Of a DNA stretch of 64,000 nt, positions 1-9,600 are shown one piece after another; within the stretch, counting starts at the first letter, position 1, and the number at the start of each line of letters is the position of its first letter. Origin of the DNA: Actibacterium pelagium. GTDB taxonomy: Bacteria > Pseudomonadota > Alphaproteobacteria > Rhodobacterales > Rhodobacteraceae. The notes under the pieces were generated by a model that did no database searches, had not been told where the DNA came from, and worked only from the letters and a program-made list of their open reading frames with translations. Location: positions 250,501-314,500 of the forward strand of contig NZ_NSBU01000007.1 in NCBI RefSeq assembly GCF_002285415.1, given 5' to 3'. Position numbers and translations under genes: made by a program.

Positions 1-622
1 GGGTCAGTTCGGTCATCAGGCCAAGCGTCCCCTCAGAGCCCACCATCAGCCCGGTCAGATCGTACCCGGTCGAGGATTTTCGCGCCTTGGTCCCGGTGCG
101 GATCACACGGCCGTCGGCCAGCACGACCTCTAGCGCTTTGACGTTGTCGCGCATGGTGCCATAGCGCACGGCGGTGGTCCCAGAGGCCCGCGTGGCGGCC
201 ATGCCGCCCAAGGTGGCGTTTGCACCGGGGTCGACCGGAAAGAACAGGCCGGTGGCGCGCAGTTCGTGGTTTAGCTCTTCACGGGTGACGCCGGGCTGAA
301 CGATGGCGTTCATGTCCTCGACGTCGATCGCCAAGATTTTGTTCATGCGTGAAAAATCTACGGTCACGCCGCCGCGCAGGGCCAAAGCATGGCCCTCGAG
401 CGAGGTTCCAGCGCCCCATCCGATCACCGGGCAATCATGTTCGGCGCAGATCCGGACTATCTCGGTCACTTCTTCGGTGGTTTCTGGAAATGCGACGCCT
501 TCAGGTGGTGGGGCGGTCACAAATGTCTCACTTTGAGCATGCGCTTCCAGAACGCCCTTGGAGGTGCTGAAACGATCGCCTAGAAAAGAGGAAAGGGCGT
601 CTAACGCCTTGTCATTGGGCAT
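1..622 (-). CDS. FAD-linked oxidase, D-lactate dehydrogenase (cytochrome)-like, 3' part cut by window edge
   Basis: The reading frame opens with ATG at 622 and runs off the left edge, so only the first 207 codons are seen. They form the N-terminal FAD-binding PCMH-type domain of the vanillyl-alcohol-oxidase family: a PP-loop stretch VIGWGAGTSLEG near residue 65, then FFPVDPGANATLGGMAA near 125, and GYDLTGLMVGSEGTLGL near 190. This arrangement is typical of D-lactate dehydrogenase (cytochrome) and glycolate oxidase GlcD, which oxidise 2-hydroxy acids and pass electrons to the respiratory chain. The wording around the FAD loop favours the D-lactate enzyme, but GlcD or a related 2-hydroxyacid oxidase cannot be excluded without the C-terminal half. 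The neighbouring ClC gene is divergent. Confidence 0.85.
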   Translation of the reverse strand, partial: MPNDKALDALSSFLGDRFSTSKGVLEAHAQSETFVTAPPPEGVAFPETTEEVTEIVRICAEHDCPVIGWGAGTSLEGHALALRGGVTVDFSRMNKILAIDVEDMNAIVQPGVTREELNHELRATGLFFPVDPGANATLGGMAATRASGTTAVRYGTMRDNVKALEVVLADGRVIRTGTKARKSSTGYDLTGLMVGSEGTLGLMTELT

Positions 623-716
623 GGTTTTTCTTTCTTGTCCCGTGTTCAGCGCATCCTAGGTCAATCGGGCTGGCCGGGAAAGCCAATCTATACCAAGCCC
701 GGCAAGGCTGACCCTC

Positions 717-2408
717 TTGGCAATCGCCCCGTTACGCAAATTGTACCTAAGACTCCGCGTTGATCTGCGACAAGGGTGGAGGCACGGGTTGACGGTGATC
801 CGCAAAAAGGGGCCGTCGCAGATCCAGTTCTGGTTCATCGCACTGATTATCGGAATCGTTGCCGGGTTTGCCGCACTTGGGTTCCGTCTGGCCATCTCGG
901 CCCTGCAAGAGGCCGTCTATGGTGTGCCGGACCCCCGTATGCTGCACAGTTTTGTCGAAAGCCTACCGTGGCAAATGATCCTTGTGATCCCGATTGTGGG
1001 GGGACTAGTCGTGGGGATCATCCTGAATCGGTTCACTCCCGACGGTCGTGTCCGATCCGTGGCCGACGTGATCGAAGGCTCTGCCCTGAACGAGGGTCGT
1101 GTCGAGGTGAAGGCCGGTCTGGCCTCGGCGTTGGCGTCTTTGATCACCTTGTCCTCGGGCGGGTCCACGGGCCGGGAAGGGCCGGTGGTGCATCTGGCGG
1201 GGGTGGTTTCGACATGGGTGTCGGATCGTATCCACGCAAACGGTGTCACCGGCAGAGACCTTTTGGGCTGCGCGGTGGCAGCGGCGGTATCAGCGTCGTT
1301 CAACGCGCCGATTGCCGGCGCCTTGTTCGCGCTAGAGGTCGTGTTGCGCCACTTTGCCGTTCACGCCTTTGCGCCTATTGTGATCGCCAGCGTCGCGGGC
1401 ACCGTGATCAACCGGCTCAGCTTTGGCGACGTGACAGAGTTCGCCCGCCCCGGACAGGCCGATCTTATCCTATATATCGAACTGCCCGCCTTCCTGCTGT
1501 TGGGCCTTGTGTCGGGGTTGGTCGCGGTGCTGCTGATGCGCTCGATCTTTTTGGCAGAAGATTTCGGCAACGCGTTTCAAGAGGCGACAGGTCTGCCCAA
1601 TTGGCTCCGCCCCGCGATGGCGGGGGCCATGCTGGGCGGGCTGGCCATCTGGTTCCCGCATATCATCGGCGTCGGCTATGAAACCACGCTGGCAGCCCTG
1701 AACGGGTCACTGTTGTTCCGGGAATTGGTGATCTTTGCGATCATCAAATGTATCGCCGTGGCCATCACCATGGGTGGGCGCATGGGTGGCGGTGTGTTCT
1801 CACCATCGCTGATGGTCGGTGCGTTAACGGGGCTGGCTTTTGGCATCGTGGCAACGGGCATCTTCCCGCAGGCCGCGCCTTCGGTCACGCTGTATGCACT
1901 GGCCGGGATGGGGGCAGTGGCTGCCGCCGTGCTGGGGGCGCCGATCTCGACCACCTTGATTGTGTTCGAACTGACGGGCGACTGGCAGACAGGTCTGGCG
2001 GTTATGGTGGCCGTGTCGATGTCCACCGCACTGTCCAGTAGGATCGTGGACCGGTCCTTCTTCCTGACGCAGTTGGAGCGGCGCAACAAACACGTCGCGG
2101 CGGGTCCGCAGTCCTATCTTCTTTCACTCTATTCGGCGGCGGTCCTGATGCGCGGGATCGACAGCCCCAAGGCGGCCTCTCGCGATGCTTGTGAGGCGAT
2201 GATCGAGCAGGGGATATTCCTGCATCCGGAAACGACGCTGGAAGATGCCATGCCCATGTTCAACGAATGGGGGCATCGTTTTATTCCGGTCGTGACCAAG
2301 GCCGAGCCGGGCAAACCGTCGGAATTATTGGGGGCTTTGCATCACGTGGATGCCCTGACAGCATTCAGCCGCGCCCTCAGTGAGACCGCGGCTGAAGAAC
2401 ATTCGTAA
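717..2408 (+). CDS. ClC-family chloride channel or H+/Cl- antiporter with C-terminal CBS region
   Basis: A 563-aa polytopic membrane protein of the ClC family, which moves chloride or related anions across the inner membrane. Family motifs are visible: GREGP at about residues 152-156, whose Glu is the gating glutamate, and GGVFSP at about 358-363. The usual first motif (GSGIP) is replaced by a divergent stretch around residues 115-122. The soluble tail after about residue 450 looks like a CBS-type regulatory region. The start used is TTG at 717; TTG 789 and GTG 795 in the same frame are alternatives that would remove an Arg-rich leader, so the start is uncertain. It converges on the DUF427 gene with only 4 bases between the stop codons. 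Confidence 0.9.
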   Translation: MAIAPLRKLYLRLRVDLRQGWRHGLTVIRKKGPSQIQFWFIALIIGIVAGFAALGFRLAISALQEAVYGVPDPRMLHSFVESLPWQMILVIPIVGGLVVGIILNRFTPDGRVRSVADVIEGSALNEGRVEVKAGLASALASLITLSSGGSTGREGPVVHLAGVVSTWVSDRIHANGVTGRDLLGCAVAAAVSASFNAPIAGALFALEVVLRHFAVHAFAPIVIASVAGTVINRLSFGDVTEFARPGQADLILYIELPAFLLLGLVSGLVAVLLMRSIFLAEDFGNAFQEATGLPNWLRPAMAGAMLGGLAIWFPHIIGVGYETTLAALNGSLLFRELVIFAIIKCIAVAITMGGRMGGGVFSPSLMVGALTGLAFGIVATGIFPQAAPSVTLYALAGMGAVAAAVLGAPISTTLIVFELTGDWQTGLAVMVAVSMSTALSSRIVDRSFFLTQLERRNKHVAAGPQSYLLSLYSAAVLMRGIDSPKAASRDACEAMIEQGIFLHPETTLEDAMPMFNEWGHRFIPVVTKAEPGKPSELLGALHHVDALTAFSRALSETAAEEHS

Positions 2409-2412
2409 CGGG

Positions 2413-2763
2413 TCAGACCCGTTCGACGGCCAGCTTGTCACTGATGTAAAAGGCCAGATGGCCCTTGATCGCTTCCAGACCCGGCTTCGGGTCTTCGTAG
2501 GACCATGCAACATCCTGTAAAGTCTGGCTTTTGGTCTGGATCGAGTAATAGGTCGCCTCACCCTTGTGCGGGCAGTTCGACCGAAGATCAGAGGCGTCAA
2601 AGAACGACATCGCGATATCTTCGCGGGGGAAATAGATCACCGGGGCCATCTCGCCCTCGTTCAGTTCGACAGCATTGCGGGTTTCGGCCAATACGGCCCC
2701 GCCTGCGCGAACAGTCCAGGTGCCCTCTGCCTTATGAATCTTGATATAGCCTGTCATCGTCAT
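2413..2763 (-). CDS. DUF427 domain protein
   Basis: A 116-aa soluble protein that matches the DUF427 family throughout: the segment [14 protein letters not shown] around residues 43-56, the CPHKGEA motif near 65, and [20 protein letters not shown] near the C-terminus. The fold is a small beta-barrel and the biochemical role is unknown. I chose ATG 2763 because AGGAAG lies just upstream; ATG 2757, two codons downstream, is equally good by homology, while a start at 2790 has no clear ribosome site. It is the last gene on this strand before the convergent ClC gene. Confidence 0.85.
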   Translation of the reverse strand: MTMTGYIKIHKAEGTWTVRAGGAVLAETRNAVELNEGEMAPVIYFPREDIAMSFFDASDLRSNCPHKGEATYYSIQTKSQTLQDVAWSYEDPKPGLEAIKGHLAFYISDKLAVERV

Positions 2764-2829
2764 CTCCACTTCCTGTCCGCGCGTATCCATGAAGGCGCTT
2801 CATGACAGAGATATGTCAACAAAGCTACC

Positions 2830-4647
2830 CTAGAGAGGGGCGCAAGCACTCTTCAGCCATGCACAGATGTCTGCGGGCACCGTCTTGGACAGCTTCTTTT
2901 CAACGGTCGCGTGGTAGTCGTTGATCCATGCCAGTTCCGCAGGGCTTAACATTTCTGCGACAATCAGCCGCCTGTCGATGGGAACATAGGTCAGTGTTTC
3001 AAAGGTCAGCATCTCGCGCGCATCGGCCCCGGGCAGGTCGGCGGCCTTTGTCACCGTGACGAGGTTCTCGATTCGAATGCCGAAAGCCCCTTCGCGATAG
3101 TATCCGGGCTCGTTCGACACGATCATGCCCGGGCGCAGGGGTTCGTGGCTGATCCGTGACAGCCTTTGCGGCCCTTCATGGACACTCAGATAGCTGCCCA
3201 CGCCGTGGCCCGTCCCATGGTCATAGTCCTGACCTGCCTGCCACAAAGGCATCCGCGCCAGTGCGTCCAGATCGCGCCCGGCCAGCCCTTTGGGAAACCG
3301 CGCCATCGAGATCGCGATCATGCCGCGCAGAACACGGGTGAAACAGGTTTTCTCTTCCTCGCCAACTTCGCCCACCGCGACGGTGCGGGTGATATCGGTG
3401 GTCCCGTCCAGATATTGCCCGCCGCTGTCAATCAACAAGAGTTCCCCAGTTTTGACGGGGCGGTTGGTCTTTTCGTTCACACGGTAATGCACGATGGCGC
3501 CGTTGGGACCAGCACCTGCGATGGTTTCGAAGCTGATGTCCTTCAACGCGCCCGTGGCCACGCGGGCCTGTTCCAACCGGGTGGCAACGTCGATTTCGGT
3601 CAGGCCACCCTTTGGGGCCTCAGTGTCCAACCAGCACAGGAATTCGCACACGGCAGCGGCGTCTCGCAGATGTGCGGCGCGCGCCCCTGCGATTTCGGCC
3701 TCTGTCTTGCAAGCCTTCGGCAGCTGGCAGGGGTCTTTGCCTTCAACCGGGGCAACCGCGCCATTATCCAGCGCCGCTCGGCCACCAAGAAAGGCCCAAA
3801 GCTTGATTGGTGCCGATTGCGGATCAAGTCGAACCTGACCTTCCAGCGTCTCAAAAACGTTCAGTAGCGCGTCATAGGGATGAAGGCGCACGCGGTCCGT
3901 CAGGGCAGCTTGGACCTCTGGCCCTGCGGGTGCATCGGTGCACAGGTCAACTGTCCCGTCCGCATGAATGACTGCGAAGGCGTGCATGATCGGAATACGC
4001 GGGATATCCGCGCCCCGAATATTCAGCAGCCAGCAGATGGAATCCGGCAGGGTCAGAACTGCCGCACTATGGCCCGCGTCACGCAGGTCTTTTGCGACCG
4101 CATCGCATTTGTCCGACAGGCTGCGCCCAGCCAGATTTTCAGGATAAACCGTCAGCGGCTCTGCGGGGCGGGCAGGGCGGTCGTCCCAGATCTGTGCGAT
4201 CAGGTCTTCCCAACCTGTCTCAATCCCCAACGGATCAAACCTTTCGGCCAGCTTTTGCACCTGTTCCACAGTATGGAGCCACGGATCGAAGGCCACGATC
4301 GCGCCTTCTGACAGTCGCTCTGCGATCCAGTCGGTCAACTGGACTTCGGGCCAAGGAACCGGCGTGAAGTGATCAAGGTCGACCTCAACCCGCACCTGCG
4401 CGCGATAGCGGCCATCCACGAAGACACCCGCCTCGTCCATTGTCACAACCGCAAACCCGGCGGACCCGGTAAAGCCTGTCAGCCATGCCAGCCGCTGATC
4501 GCAACTGGCGACATATTCGCCCTGATGCGCATCGGCACGGGGAATGATGACGGCGTCGATTTCTGCTTCGGCCATCGCCGCACGCAAAGCGGCCAGCCGT
4601 TTTGGGCCAAACTCGGGGCTCGCAGTCGCGGTGAAACTTTGAAACAT
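2830..4647 (-). CDS. Xaa-Pro aminopeptidase, M24B family (aminopeptidase P)
   Basis: A 605-aa cytosolic metallopeptidase that releases N-terminal residues preceding proline. Two creatinase-like N-terminal domains (residues 1-310) precede the pita-bread M24 domain (about 315-540). The five metal ligands can be placed: Asp407 and Asp418 in IDSGGQYLDGTTDITRT, His481 in DHGTGHGVGSYLSVHEGP, Glu514 in SNEPGYY and Glu527 in IRIENLV. Length and three-domain layout match the long eukaryotic-like aminopeptidase P group common in alphaproteobacteria. It lies downstream of cobT on the same strand with a 54-base gap, so co-transcription is possible but there is no functional link. Confidence 0.93.
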   Translation of the reverse strand: MFQSFTATASPEFGPKRLAALRAAMAEAEIDAVIIPRADAHQGEYVASCDQRLAWLTGFTGSAGFAVVTMDEAGVFVDGRYRAQVRVEVDLDHFTPVPWPEVQLTDWIAERLSEGAIVAFDPWLHTVEQVQKLAERFDPLGIETGWEDLIAQIWDDRPARPAEPLTVYPENLAGRSLSDKCDAVAKDLRDAGHSAAVLTLPDSICWLLNIRGADIPRIPIMHAFAVIHADGTVDLCTDAPAGPEVQAALTDRVRLHPYDALLNVFETLEGQVRLDPQSAPIKLWAFLGGRAALDNGAVAPVEGKDPCQLPKACKTEAEIAGARAAHLRDAAAVCEFLCWLDTEAPKGGLTEIDVATRLEQARVATGALKDISFETIAGAGPNGAIVHYRVNEKTNRPVKTGELLLIDSGGQYLDGTTDITRTVAVGEVGEEEKTCFTRVLRGMIAISMARFPKGLAGRDLDALARMPLWQAGQDYDHGTGHGVGSYLSVHEGPQRLSRISHEPLRPGMIVSNEPGYYREGAFGIRIENLVTVTKAADLPGADAREMLTFETLTYVPIDRRLIVAEMLSPAELAWINDYHATVEKKLSKTVPADICAWLKSACAPL

Positions 4648-4701
4648 GCGAACCCCTTCTTTTGGTTCCGAAATTTACTGAAAATAAAGCCTGACAGGGT
4701 G

Positions 4702-6579
4702 TTACGAGGCTTTCTTGATCCCGATCATCCGCGCTCTGGCTCGTGGGTCGCTGTCGAACAACCCGGCCAGCTGTTCGGTCATCGCACCGGCCAGCTGTTC
4801 CACATCCGTGATCGTCACGGCGTGCTGGTAATAGCGAGTCACGTCATGGCCGATGCCGATGGCGATCAGCTCGACCGCTTTGCGTTTCTCGACCAAGGCA
4901 ATCACGTCGCGCAGGTGCTTTTCCAGATAGTTCGCGGGGTTCACAGACAGGGTAGAGTCATCCACCGGCGCACCGTCCGAAATCACCATAAGGATCTTCC
5001 GCGCTTCGGGCCGCATCAGCATCCGGCGGTGCGCCCATTCCAGCGCCTCACCGTCGATGTTTTCTTTCAGCAGGCCCTCTTTCATCATCAGACCAAGGTT
5101 CACCCGCGTGCGCCGCATCGGTGCATCGGCAGACTTATAGATGATGTGACGCAGGTCGTTCAGGCGGCCGGGCTGCTGATCGCGTCCCTCTGCCAGCCAC
5201 TTTTCGCGGGCCTGTCCGCCCTTCCACGCGCGCGTGGTAAAGCCCAGAACCTCAACCTTCACGTCGCACCGTTCCAGCGTACGCGCCAGAACGTCGGCAC
5301 AGATCGCCGCAATCGAGATCGGTCGCCCGCGCATCGAGCCAGAGTTATCCAGCAACAGCGTGACCACCGTGTCGCGGAACTCTGTGTCTTTCTCGATCTT
5401 GAAGGACAGGGGCGTTGTCGGGTTGGCCACGACACGGGCCAGCCGCCCTGCGTCCAGAATGCCCTCTTCCAGATCGAACTCCCACGACCGGTTCTGTTGC
5501 GCCTGCAATCGGCGCTGCAGCTTGTTGGCCAAACGCGACACGGCGCCTTTCAGCGGCTCAAGCTGCTGATCCAGATAGGCGCGCAGGCGCTCCAGCTCTG
5601 CGGGCTCGGCCAGTTCTTCGGCGCGGATCTCTTCGTCGTTCGAGGTGTCGAAGACGCGATACTCCGGGTCCGCCTCGGAATGTGGGGGCGGGGGAGGCGG
5701 TTCCAGCGGTGCATCGCCTTCGGGCAATTCGGCTTCTTCGGACATGTCGTCCTCGGCGAAATCGTCCATGTTCAGCTGCGCTTCGGACATGTCCTGCTGC
5801 TGATCCTGATCGCGTTCTGCCTCGGCGTCGGGATCGTCCTGCTGGTCTTCTTCGTCCTCGTCGCCGGTGCTTTCGGGTTCCTGCTCGTCCTGTTCGGGCT
5901 GGCTTTCTTCCTCGGCGTCTTCGTCCTGCGCATCGGGGTCTTCGCCCAACTGGTCGCCATAGCCCAGATCGCTGATGACCTTGCGGGTAAACTTGGCGAA
6001 GGCCGCCTGATCATCCAGCGCGTCTTCAAGCCCTTCCAGCGTGCCGGCAGCTTGTTCTTCGATAAACCCGCGCCACAGCTCCATCACGTTTTCTGCGGCA
6101 GGCGGCAGTTTCCGGCCCGTCGCAAGGTGGCGCATCAGGTAGCCTGCCGCGATGGCCAAGGGCGCGTCGCTGGCCGAGGTGATCTGATCGAAGCCTTTGC
6201 GCATCGCGCTTTCCTCGATCGTGGCGTCGATATTGCTGGCGGTGCCGGGCATGACGCGGGCTCCGATCGCGTCACAGCGCGCGGCCTCCATCGCCTCATA
6301 GATTTCGCGGGCCATCTGCCCTTCTGGCACATAGCGCGCGTGGGTTTCCGCATCGTGATACTTCAGCCGCATCGCATAGGCGTCTGCCGTACCGCGGGCG
6401 CGCAGGACCTCTTCGCGGGTCATCCGGCGGCTGACCTGAGGTAGGCGTACGGTGTCATCGGTCATGCCCGGTGGGTCCACCGAGTAGCTGACCGTGATAT
6501 CGGGTTCGTCCGCCATGACCTTGGTTGCTTCGGCCAGAGCTTTCTTGAACGGATCGGCTGGATTGTCAGAGGGTTTCAT
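4702..6579 (-). CDS. cobT: Aerobic cobaltochelatase subunit CobT
   Basis: A 625-aa protein with the CobT layout: an N-terminal helical domain, a long acidic low-complexity stretch (about residues 213-300, runs of Glu, Asp and Gln, then a run of Pro), and a C-terminal von Willebrand A domain whose MIDAS begins DNSGSMRG at residue 411 (Asp-x-Ser-x-Ser). With CobS it forms the ATP-driven complex that assists CobN in inserting cobalt into hydrogenobyrinic acid a,c-diamide in the aerobic B12 pathway. cobS lies 635 bases upstream on the same strand, with a small secreted-protein gene between them. No cobN is present in the window. Confidence 0.95.
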   Translation of the reverse strand: MKPSDNPADPFKKALAEATKVMADEPDITVSYSVDPPGMTDDTVRLPQVSRRMTREEVLRARGTADAYAMRLKYHDAETHARYVPEGQMAREIYEAMEAARCDAIGARVMPGTASNIDATIEESAMRKGFDQITSASDAPLAIAAGYLMRHLATGRKLPPAAENVMELWRGFIEEQAAGTLEGLEDALDDQAAFAKFTRKVISDLGYGDQLGEDPDAQDEDAEEESQPEQDEQEPESTGDEDEEDQQDDPDAEAERDQDQQQDMSEAQLNMDDFAEDDMSEEAELPEGDAPLEPPPPPPHSEADPEYRVFDTSNDEEIRAEELAEPAELERLRAYLDQQLEPLKGAVSRLANKLQRRLQAQQNRSWEFDLEEGILDAGRLARVVANPTTPLSFKIEKDTEFRDTVVTLLLDNSGSMRGRPISIAAICADVLARTLERCDVKVEVLGFTTRAWKGGQAREKWLAEGRDQQPGRLNDLRHIIYKSADAPMRRTRVNLGLMMKEGLLKENIDGEALEWAHRRMLMRPEARKILMVISDGAPVDDSTLSVNPANYLEKHLRDVIALVEKRKAVELIAIGIGHDVTRYYQHAVTITDVEQLAGAMTEQLAGLFDSDPRARARMIGIKKAS

Positions 6580-6657
6580 TCGGTCAGCTTGTCCTATGCG
6601 GGTCTTCCCCGCAATCTAGACCTAGTCGGGGGTGTTGACCATAGCAGGCAGCGGAAT

Positions 6658-7068
6658 TCACGCCCCTAGCAGCAGTTGTTCGCACGTGGCGATGTGCTGG
6701 TCGGCTGCCGTTTGTGCCTGCGCCGACCGAAGCGGGTCCGTCCCGAACATGGCTTGCTGCAAAAGAACCGCCTGCGCCATCTTCGCTTCAACCCGCCAAT
6801 GCAGTGCCGTGCGCCCATTCAGGCCTTCGTCTTTGGCATCGGGAAGGGTTGCATCAACCAGCAAGCTGAACATGTCGCGGCGGGTTGCGGTTTTCTCAGA
6901 CAACGGGCCTTCGAACAGTCTTTGGCTTTCTTCCAGTGCCGACAAACGCCCCGCGCAGGTTGCGAAAACCTGTACGCGATCGGTCGCCTTTTCGGGCAGG
7001 GCCGCGGCGAGCGTGGGCAGGATCAGACTGGAAATGCCTGCAATCGCAAAAGTTTTTAAACTGCTCAT
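6658..7068 (-). CDS. Small secreted protein of unknown function between cobT and cobS
   Basis: A 136-aa product with a clear Sec signal peptide (KTFAIAGISSLILPTLAAA, probable cleavage after Ala-Leu-Pro or nearby). The mature part is helical, contains two Cys (CAGRLSALEES and ATCEQLLLG) that could form a periplasmic disulfide, and has no recognisable domain. The gene lies between cobS and cobT in the same orientation, with 145 bases to cobS including a terminator, so it probably has its own promoter near 7090. I see no reason to link it to cobalamin synthesis other than position. Function unknown. Confidence 0.7.
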   Translation of the reverse strand: MSSLKTFAIAGISSLILPTLAAALPEKATDRVQVFATCAGRLSALEESQRLFEGPLSEKTATRRDMFSLLVDATLPDAKDEGLNGRTALHWRVEAKMAQAVLLQQAMFGTDPLRSAQAQTAADQHIATCEQLLLGA

Positions 7069-7160
7069 TAATTGTAATATAGCGCGGAAACTGCGCCCTA
7101 CAAATAAGCAAAATGAAAACTTTTTCAGATGGCGAGTCCTTAAGTGTATCGAAGGCTTTG

Positions 7161-7190
7161 AAAAAGAAAAGGCGGCCTGAAGGCCGCCTT
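7161..7190 (-). terminator. Rho-independent terminator after cobS
   Basis: On the minus strand a perfect 8-bp GC-rich stem (GGCGGCCT and its complement, two-base loop, 7171-7188) is followed by T-rich sequence (TTTTCTTTTT). It lies about 25 bases past the cobS stop codon and separates cobS from the secreted-protein gene and cobT. Confidence 0.8.
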
Positions 7191-7213
7191 GTTCAAAACA
7201 GGGTCAGATTGAC

Positions 7214-8185
7214 TTAGCCAAGGCTCATGCTGGCAGCGCTTTCGGGAAGCTCTTCGTCAAAGCAGCGCTGGTAGAATTCAGCCACGGTCTGGCGCTCTAG
7301 CTCGTCACATTTGTTCAGGAAAGACAGGCGGAACGCATAGCCCACATCGCGGAAGATCGCCGCGTTCTGGGCCCAGGTGATGACGGTCCGCGGCGACATG
7401 ACGGTCGACAGGTCGCCATTCATGAAGGCGGTCCGGGTCAGATCGGCCACGGTCACCATCTGGCTGACGGTCTTGCGGCCGGGCTCGGTGTTATAGTGCG
7501 GCGCCTTCGACAGGACGATCATGGTTTCGGCGTCGTGCGACAGATAGTTCAGCGTCGCGACCAGCGACCAGCGGTCCATCTGCGCTTGGTTGATCTGTTG
7601 TGTGCCGTGGTACAGGCCTGTGGTGTCGCCCAGACCAACGGTGTTGGCGGTCGCAAAAAGGCGGAAATACGGGTTCGGCGTGATGACTTCGTTCTGGTCC
7701 AGAAGGGTCAGCTTGCCGTCATGCTCCAGAACACGCTGGATCACGAACATAACGTCTGCACGGCCCGCATCATATTCGTCGAAAACGATCGCGGTCGGGT
7801 TGCGCAGCGCCCAGGGCAGGATGCCCTCGTGGAATTCGGTGACCTGCTTGCCGTCGCGCAGCTTGATCGCATCCTTACCGATCAGGTCGATCCGGCTGAT
7901 GTGGCTATCGAGGTTCACGCGCACACAGGGCCAGTTCAGTCGGGCGGCAACCTGTTCGATGTGGGTCGATTTACCCGTGCCGTGGTAACCCTGTACCATG
8001 ACGCGGCGGTTGTGGCTGAAACCGGCAAGGATCGCCAGCGTCGTGTCAGGGTCGAATTTGTAAGTGCTGTCAACTTCAGGCACGCGGTCAGTGCGCTCTG
8101 CAAAGCCTTTCACGGCCATATCCGAGTCAATCCCAAACGCCTCGCGTACCGAGACTTCTTCCGTGGGTTTTACCGCACTATCCAT
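7214..8185 (-). CDS. cobS: Aerobic cobaltochelatase subunit CobS
   Basis: A 323-aa AAA+ ATPase. Walker [10 protein letters not shown] is at residues 66-74 and Walker B AIVFDEYD around 132-139, followed by the family-specific sensor region. CobS hexamers use ATP to drive CobN-mediated cobalt insertion together with CobT. I chose ATG 8185 ([11 protein letters not shown]) rather than the longer frame beginning at 8272, because the shorter form matches the usual CobS length and N-terminus and has GGAG upstream. In many alphaproteobacteria a J-domain gene lies just upstream of cobS; here the J-domain gene (8872-9501) is in that position but a divergent msrB gene separates them. Confidence 0.95.
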   Translation of the reverse strand: MDSAVKPTEEVSVREAFGIDSDMAVKGFAERTDRVPEVDSTYKFDPDTTLAILAGFSHNRRVMVQGYHGTGKSTHIEQVAARLNWPCVRVNLDSHISRIDLIGKDAIKLRDGKQVTEFHEGILPWALRNPTAIVFDEYDAGRADVMFVIQRVLEHDGKLTLLDQNEVITPNPYFRLFATANTVGLGDTTGLYHGTQQINQAQMDRWSLVATLNYLSHDAETMIVLSKAPHYNTEPGRKTVSQMVTVADLTRTAFMNGDLSTVMSPRTVITWAQNAAIFRDVGYAFRLSFLNKCDELERQTVAEFYQRCFDEELPESAASMSLG

Positions 8186-8368
8186 ATTACCATCCGCTCC
8201 GCTAATCTCTGCGATCCAGGCAAGCGCCTGAACTGTTGTAGTGGAACATATTCCCCAAGGGTGCAAGGGCAACCGGAAGCTGGACTCATAATCAGCGCAA
8301 GCGAATGTGAGATGACGGTGATCGGGCGCATCTCTTATCTTCAGAGCATCAAGTAAGAGAGGTGTACA

Positions 8369-8842
8369 ATGAACCGCCGAGACTTTCTGATCACCACCGC
8401 AGGGGCTGGACTTTTTTCTGCGACAGGCGGGATAGCCCTGGCCGAAGAGTTCGAGGTCACCCGTACCGATGCAGAATGGCGCGCGATGCTGACCAAGCTG
8501 GAATACAAGGTCATGCGGCGTGAAGGGACCGAGCGCGCCTTTACAAGCCCGTTGAATGACGAAAAGCGCGCGGGCAACTTTCTGTGCAAGGGCTGCGACC
8601 TGCCGCTGTACCCCTCTAGCACCAAATACGACAGCGGGACCGGTTGGCCGTCCTTCTGGAAACCGCTACCGAATGCGGTTCAAACCAAACCTGACCGCAA
8701 ACTGCTGGTTACCCGGACAGAGGTCCACTGCCGCCGCTGTGGCAGCCACCTTGGTCATGTGTTCGATGATGGGCCCGCGCCGACGGGCAAGCGGCATTGC
8801 ATCAATGGGGTCAGCCTAAAGTTCCAACCCGCTGAGGCATAA
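8369..8842 (+). CDS. msrB: Peptide-methionine (R)-S-oxide reductase, probably exported
   Basis: A 157-aa MsrB, which reduces methionine-R-sulfoxide in proteins. The two zinc CxxC pairs are Cys73/Cys76 (CKGC) and Cys121/Cys124 (CRRC); the catalytic Cys is Cys144 in RHCINGVSL. The N-terminus [16 protein letters not shown] has an Arg-Arg-Asp-Phe-Leu motif and hydrophobic stretch ending at ALA-EE, which reads as a Tat signal peptide, so this copy likely protects periplasmic proteins. The start is supported by AGAGAGG upstream of ATG 8369. It is divergent from cobS and converges on the J-domain gene. Confidence 0.93.
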   Translation: MNRRDFLITTAGAGLFSATGGIALAEEFEVTRTDAEWRAMLTKLEYKVMRREGTERAFTSPLNDEKRAGNFLCKGCDLPLYPSSTKYDSGTGWPSFWKPLPNAVQTKPDRKLLVTRTEVHCRRCGSHLGHVFDDGPAPTGKRHCINGVSLKFQPAEA

Positions 8843-8865
8843 AAAAGCGGGCCGCGATGGCCCGC
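8841..8865 (-). terminator. Rho-independent terminator for the J-domain gene
   Basis: A 7-bp GC stem GCGGGCC/GGCCCGC (8847-8853 and 8859-8865) followed on the minus strand by six T (8841-8846). It sits between two convergent genes; the T-tract makes it effective for the leftward gene. Confidence 0.75.
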
Positions 8866-8871
8866 CTTGTG

Positions 8872-9501
8872 TCAGGTTTGGAAGCTGCGGCTGTCCTTGA
8901 TCTGATCCCAGGCCCAGACAACCTCTTGCAGCCGGTCTTCGTCCGACCGGTTGCCGCCGTTCATGTCGGGGTGCAGGTCCTTGATCAAAGACTTGTACTG
9001 CTTGCGGATCTCTTTCTTAGTCCAGTGATCCTTGGCATCCAGAATTTCCAGCGCCTTGCGTTCGGTCGGGGGCAGGCGGCGGGTGCCGGTGATCGACTTG
9101 CCCGGGTTGCGGGTCGCGTTGTCGCCCAGAACCTGATGCGCATCGTCAATGCCAAGACGCGCCCAAGCCTGCTGTTCGGCAGTTTTCTTGAACGGCTTGG
9201 TCTCGCGCTCCCAGACGCGATCCTTGTCGGCCTGTGCGTTCATTTCCTCTTCAGTGGCACCGTTGAAGAAGTTCCATTTCAAATTGTATTCGCGCACGTG
9301 GTCTTTGCAGAACCACAGGTATTCATCCAGATGGTCGGGCGAACGTGGCGCGCGATACTGGCCCGCCTCGGTGCAGCCTTCATGCTCACATTTCCGCTTC
9401 GAAGTCTCGAACGCACCGGACATCCCGCGCCGTCCGCGCGGGTTCTTCTTTTTAGAAGCGGATACGGAAATATCGAAACCAAACGGGTCGCTTTTGCTCA
9501 T
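8872..9501 (-). CDS. J-domain (DnaJ-like) molecular chaperone protein
   Basis: A 209-aa protein with a C-terminal J domain (about residues 148-207) containing the Hsp70-stimulating HPD tripeptide at 177-179 (LIKDLHPDMNGG). The N-terminal half holds CEHEGC and FCKDH (residues 38-67), which look like a small Cys/His metal site. It lacks the Gly/Phe linker and zinc-finger domain of DnaJ, so it is a class III J protein with an unknown client. Proximity to cobS is a recurring arrangement in alphaproteobacteria. It is probably cytosolic. Confidence 0.85.
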   Translation of the reverse strand: MSKSDPFGFDISVSASKKKNPRGRRGMSGAFETSKRKCEHEGCTEAGQYRAPRSPDHLDEYLWFCKDHVREYNLKWNFFNGATEEEMNAQADKDRVWERETKPFKKTAEQQAWARLGIDDAHQVLGDNATRNPGKSITGTRRLPPTERKALEILDAKDHWTKKEIRKQYKSLIKDLHPDMNGGNRSDEDRLQEVVWAWDQIKDSRSFQT

Positions 9502-9600
9502 CTGTCGTCACCTCTTCGACTCGGACGTGAGAGTTTATCGTTTTGAGCGCCGGAATGAAGGGGGCAACGCAAATTTTTTTGCGGTGCCGGCCACATTTTA

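Noticed and set aside
4369-6444. Long open frame (691 codons) on the plus strand opposite the aminopeptidase and cobT genes
   Set aside because: It is antisense to two well-supported genes; its composition (His, Arg and Gly rich) is that of a mirror frame in GC-rich DNA.
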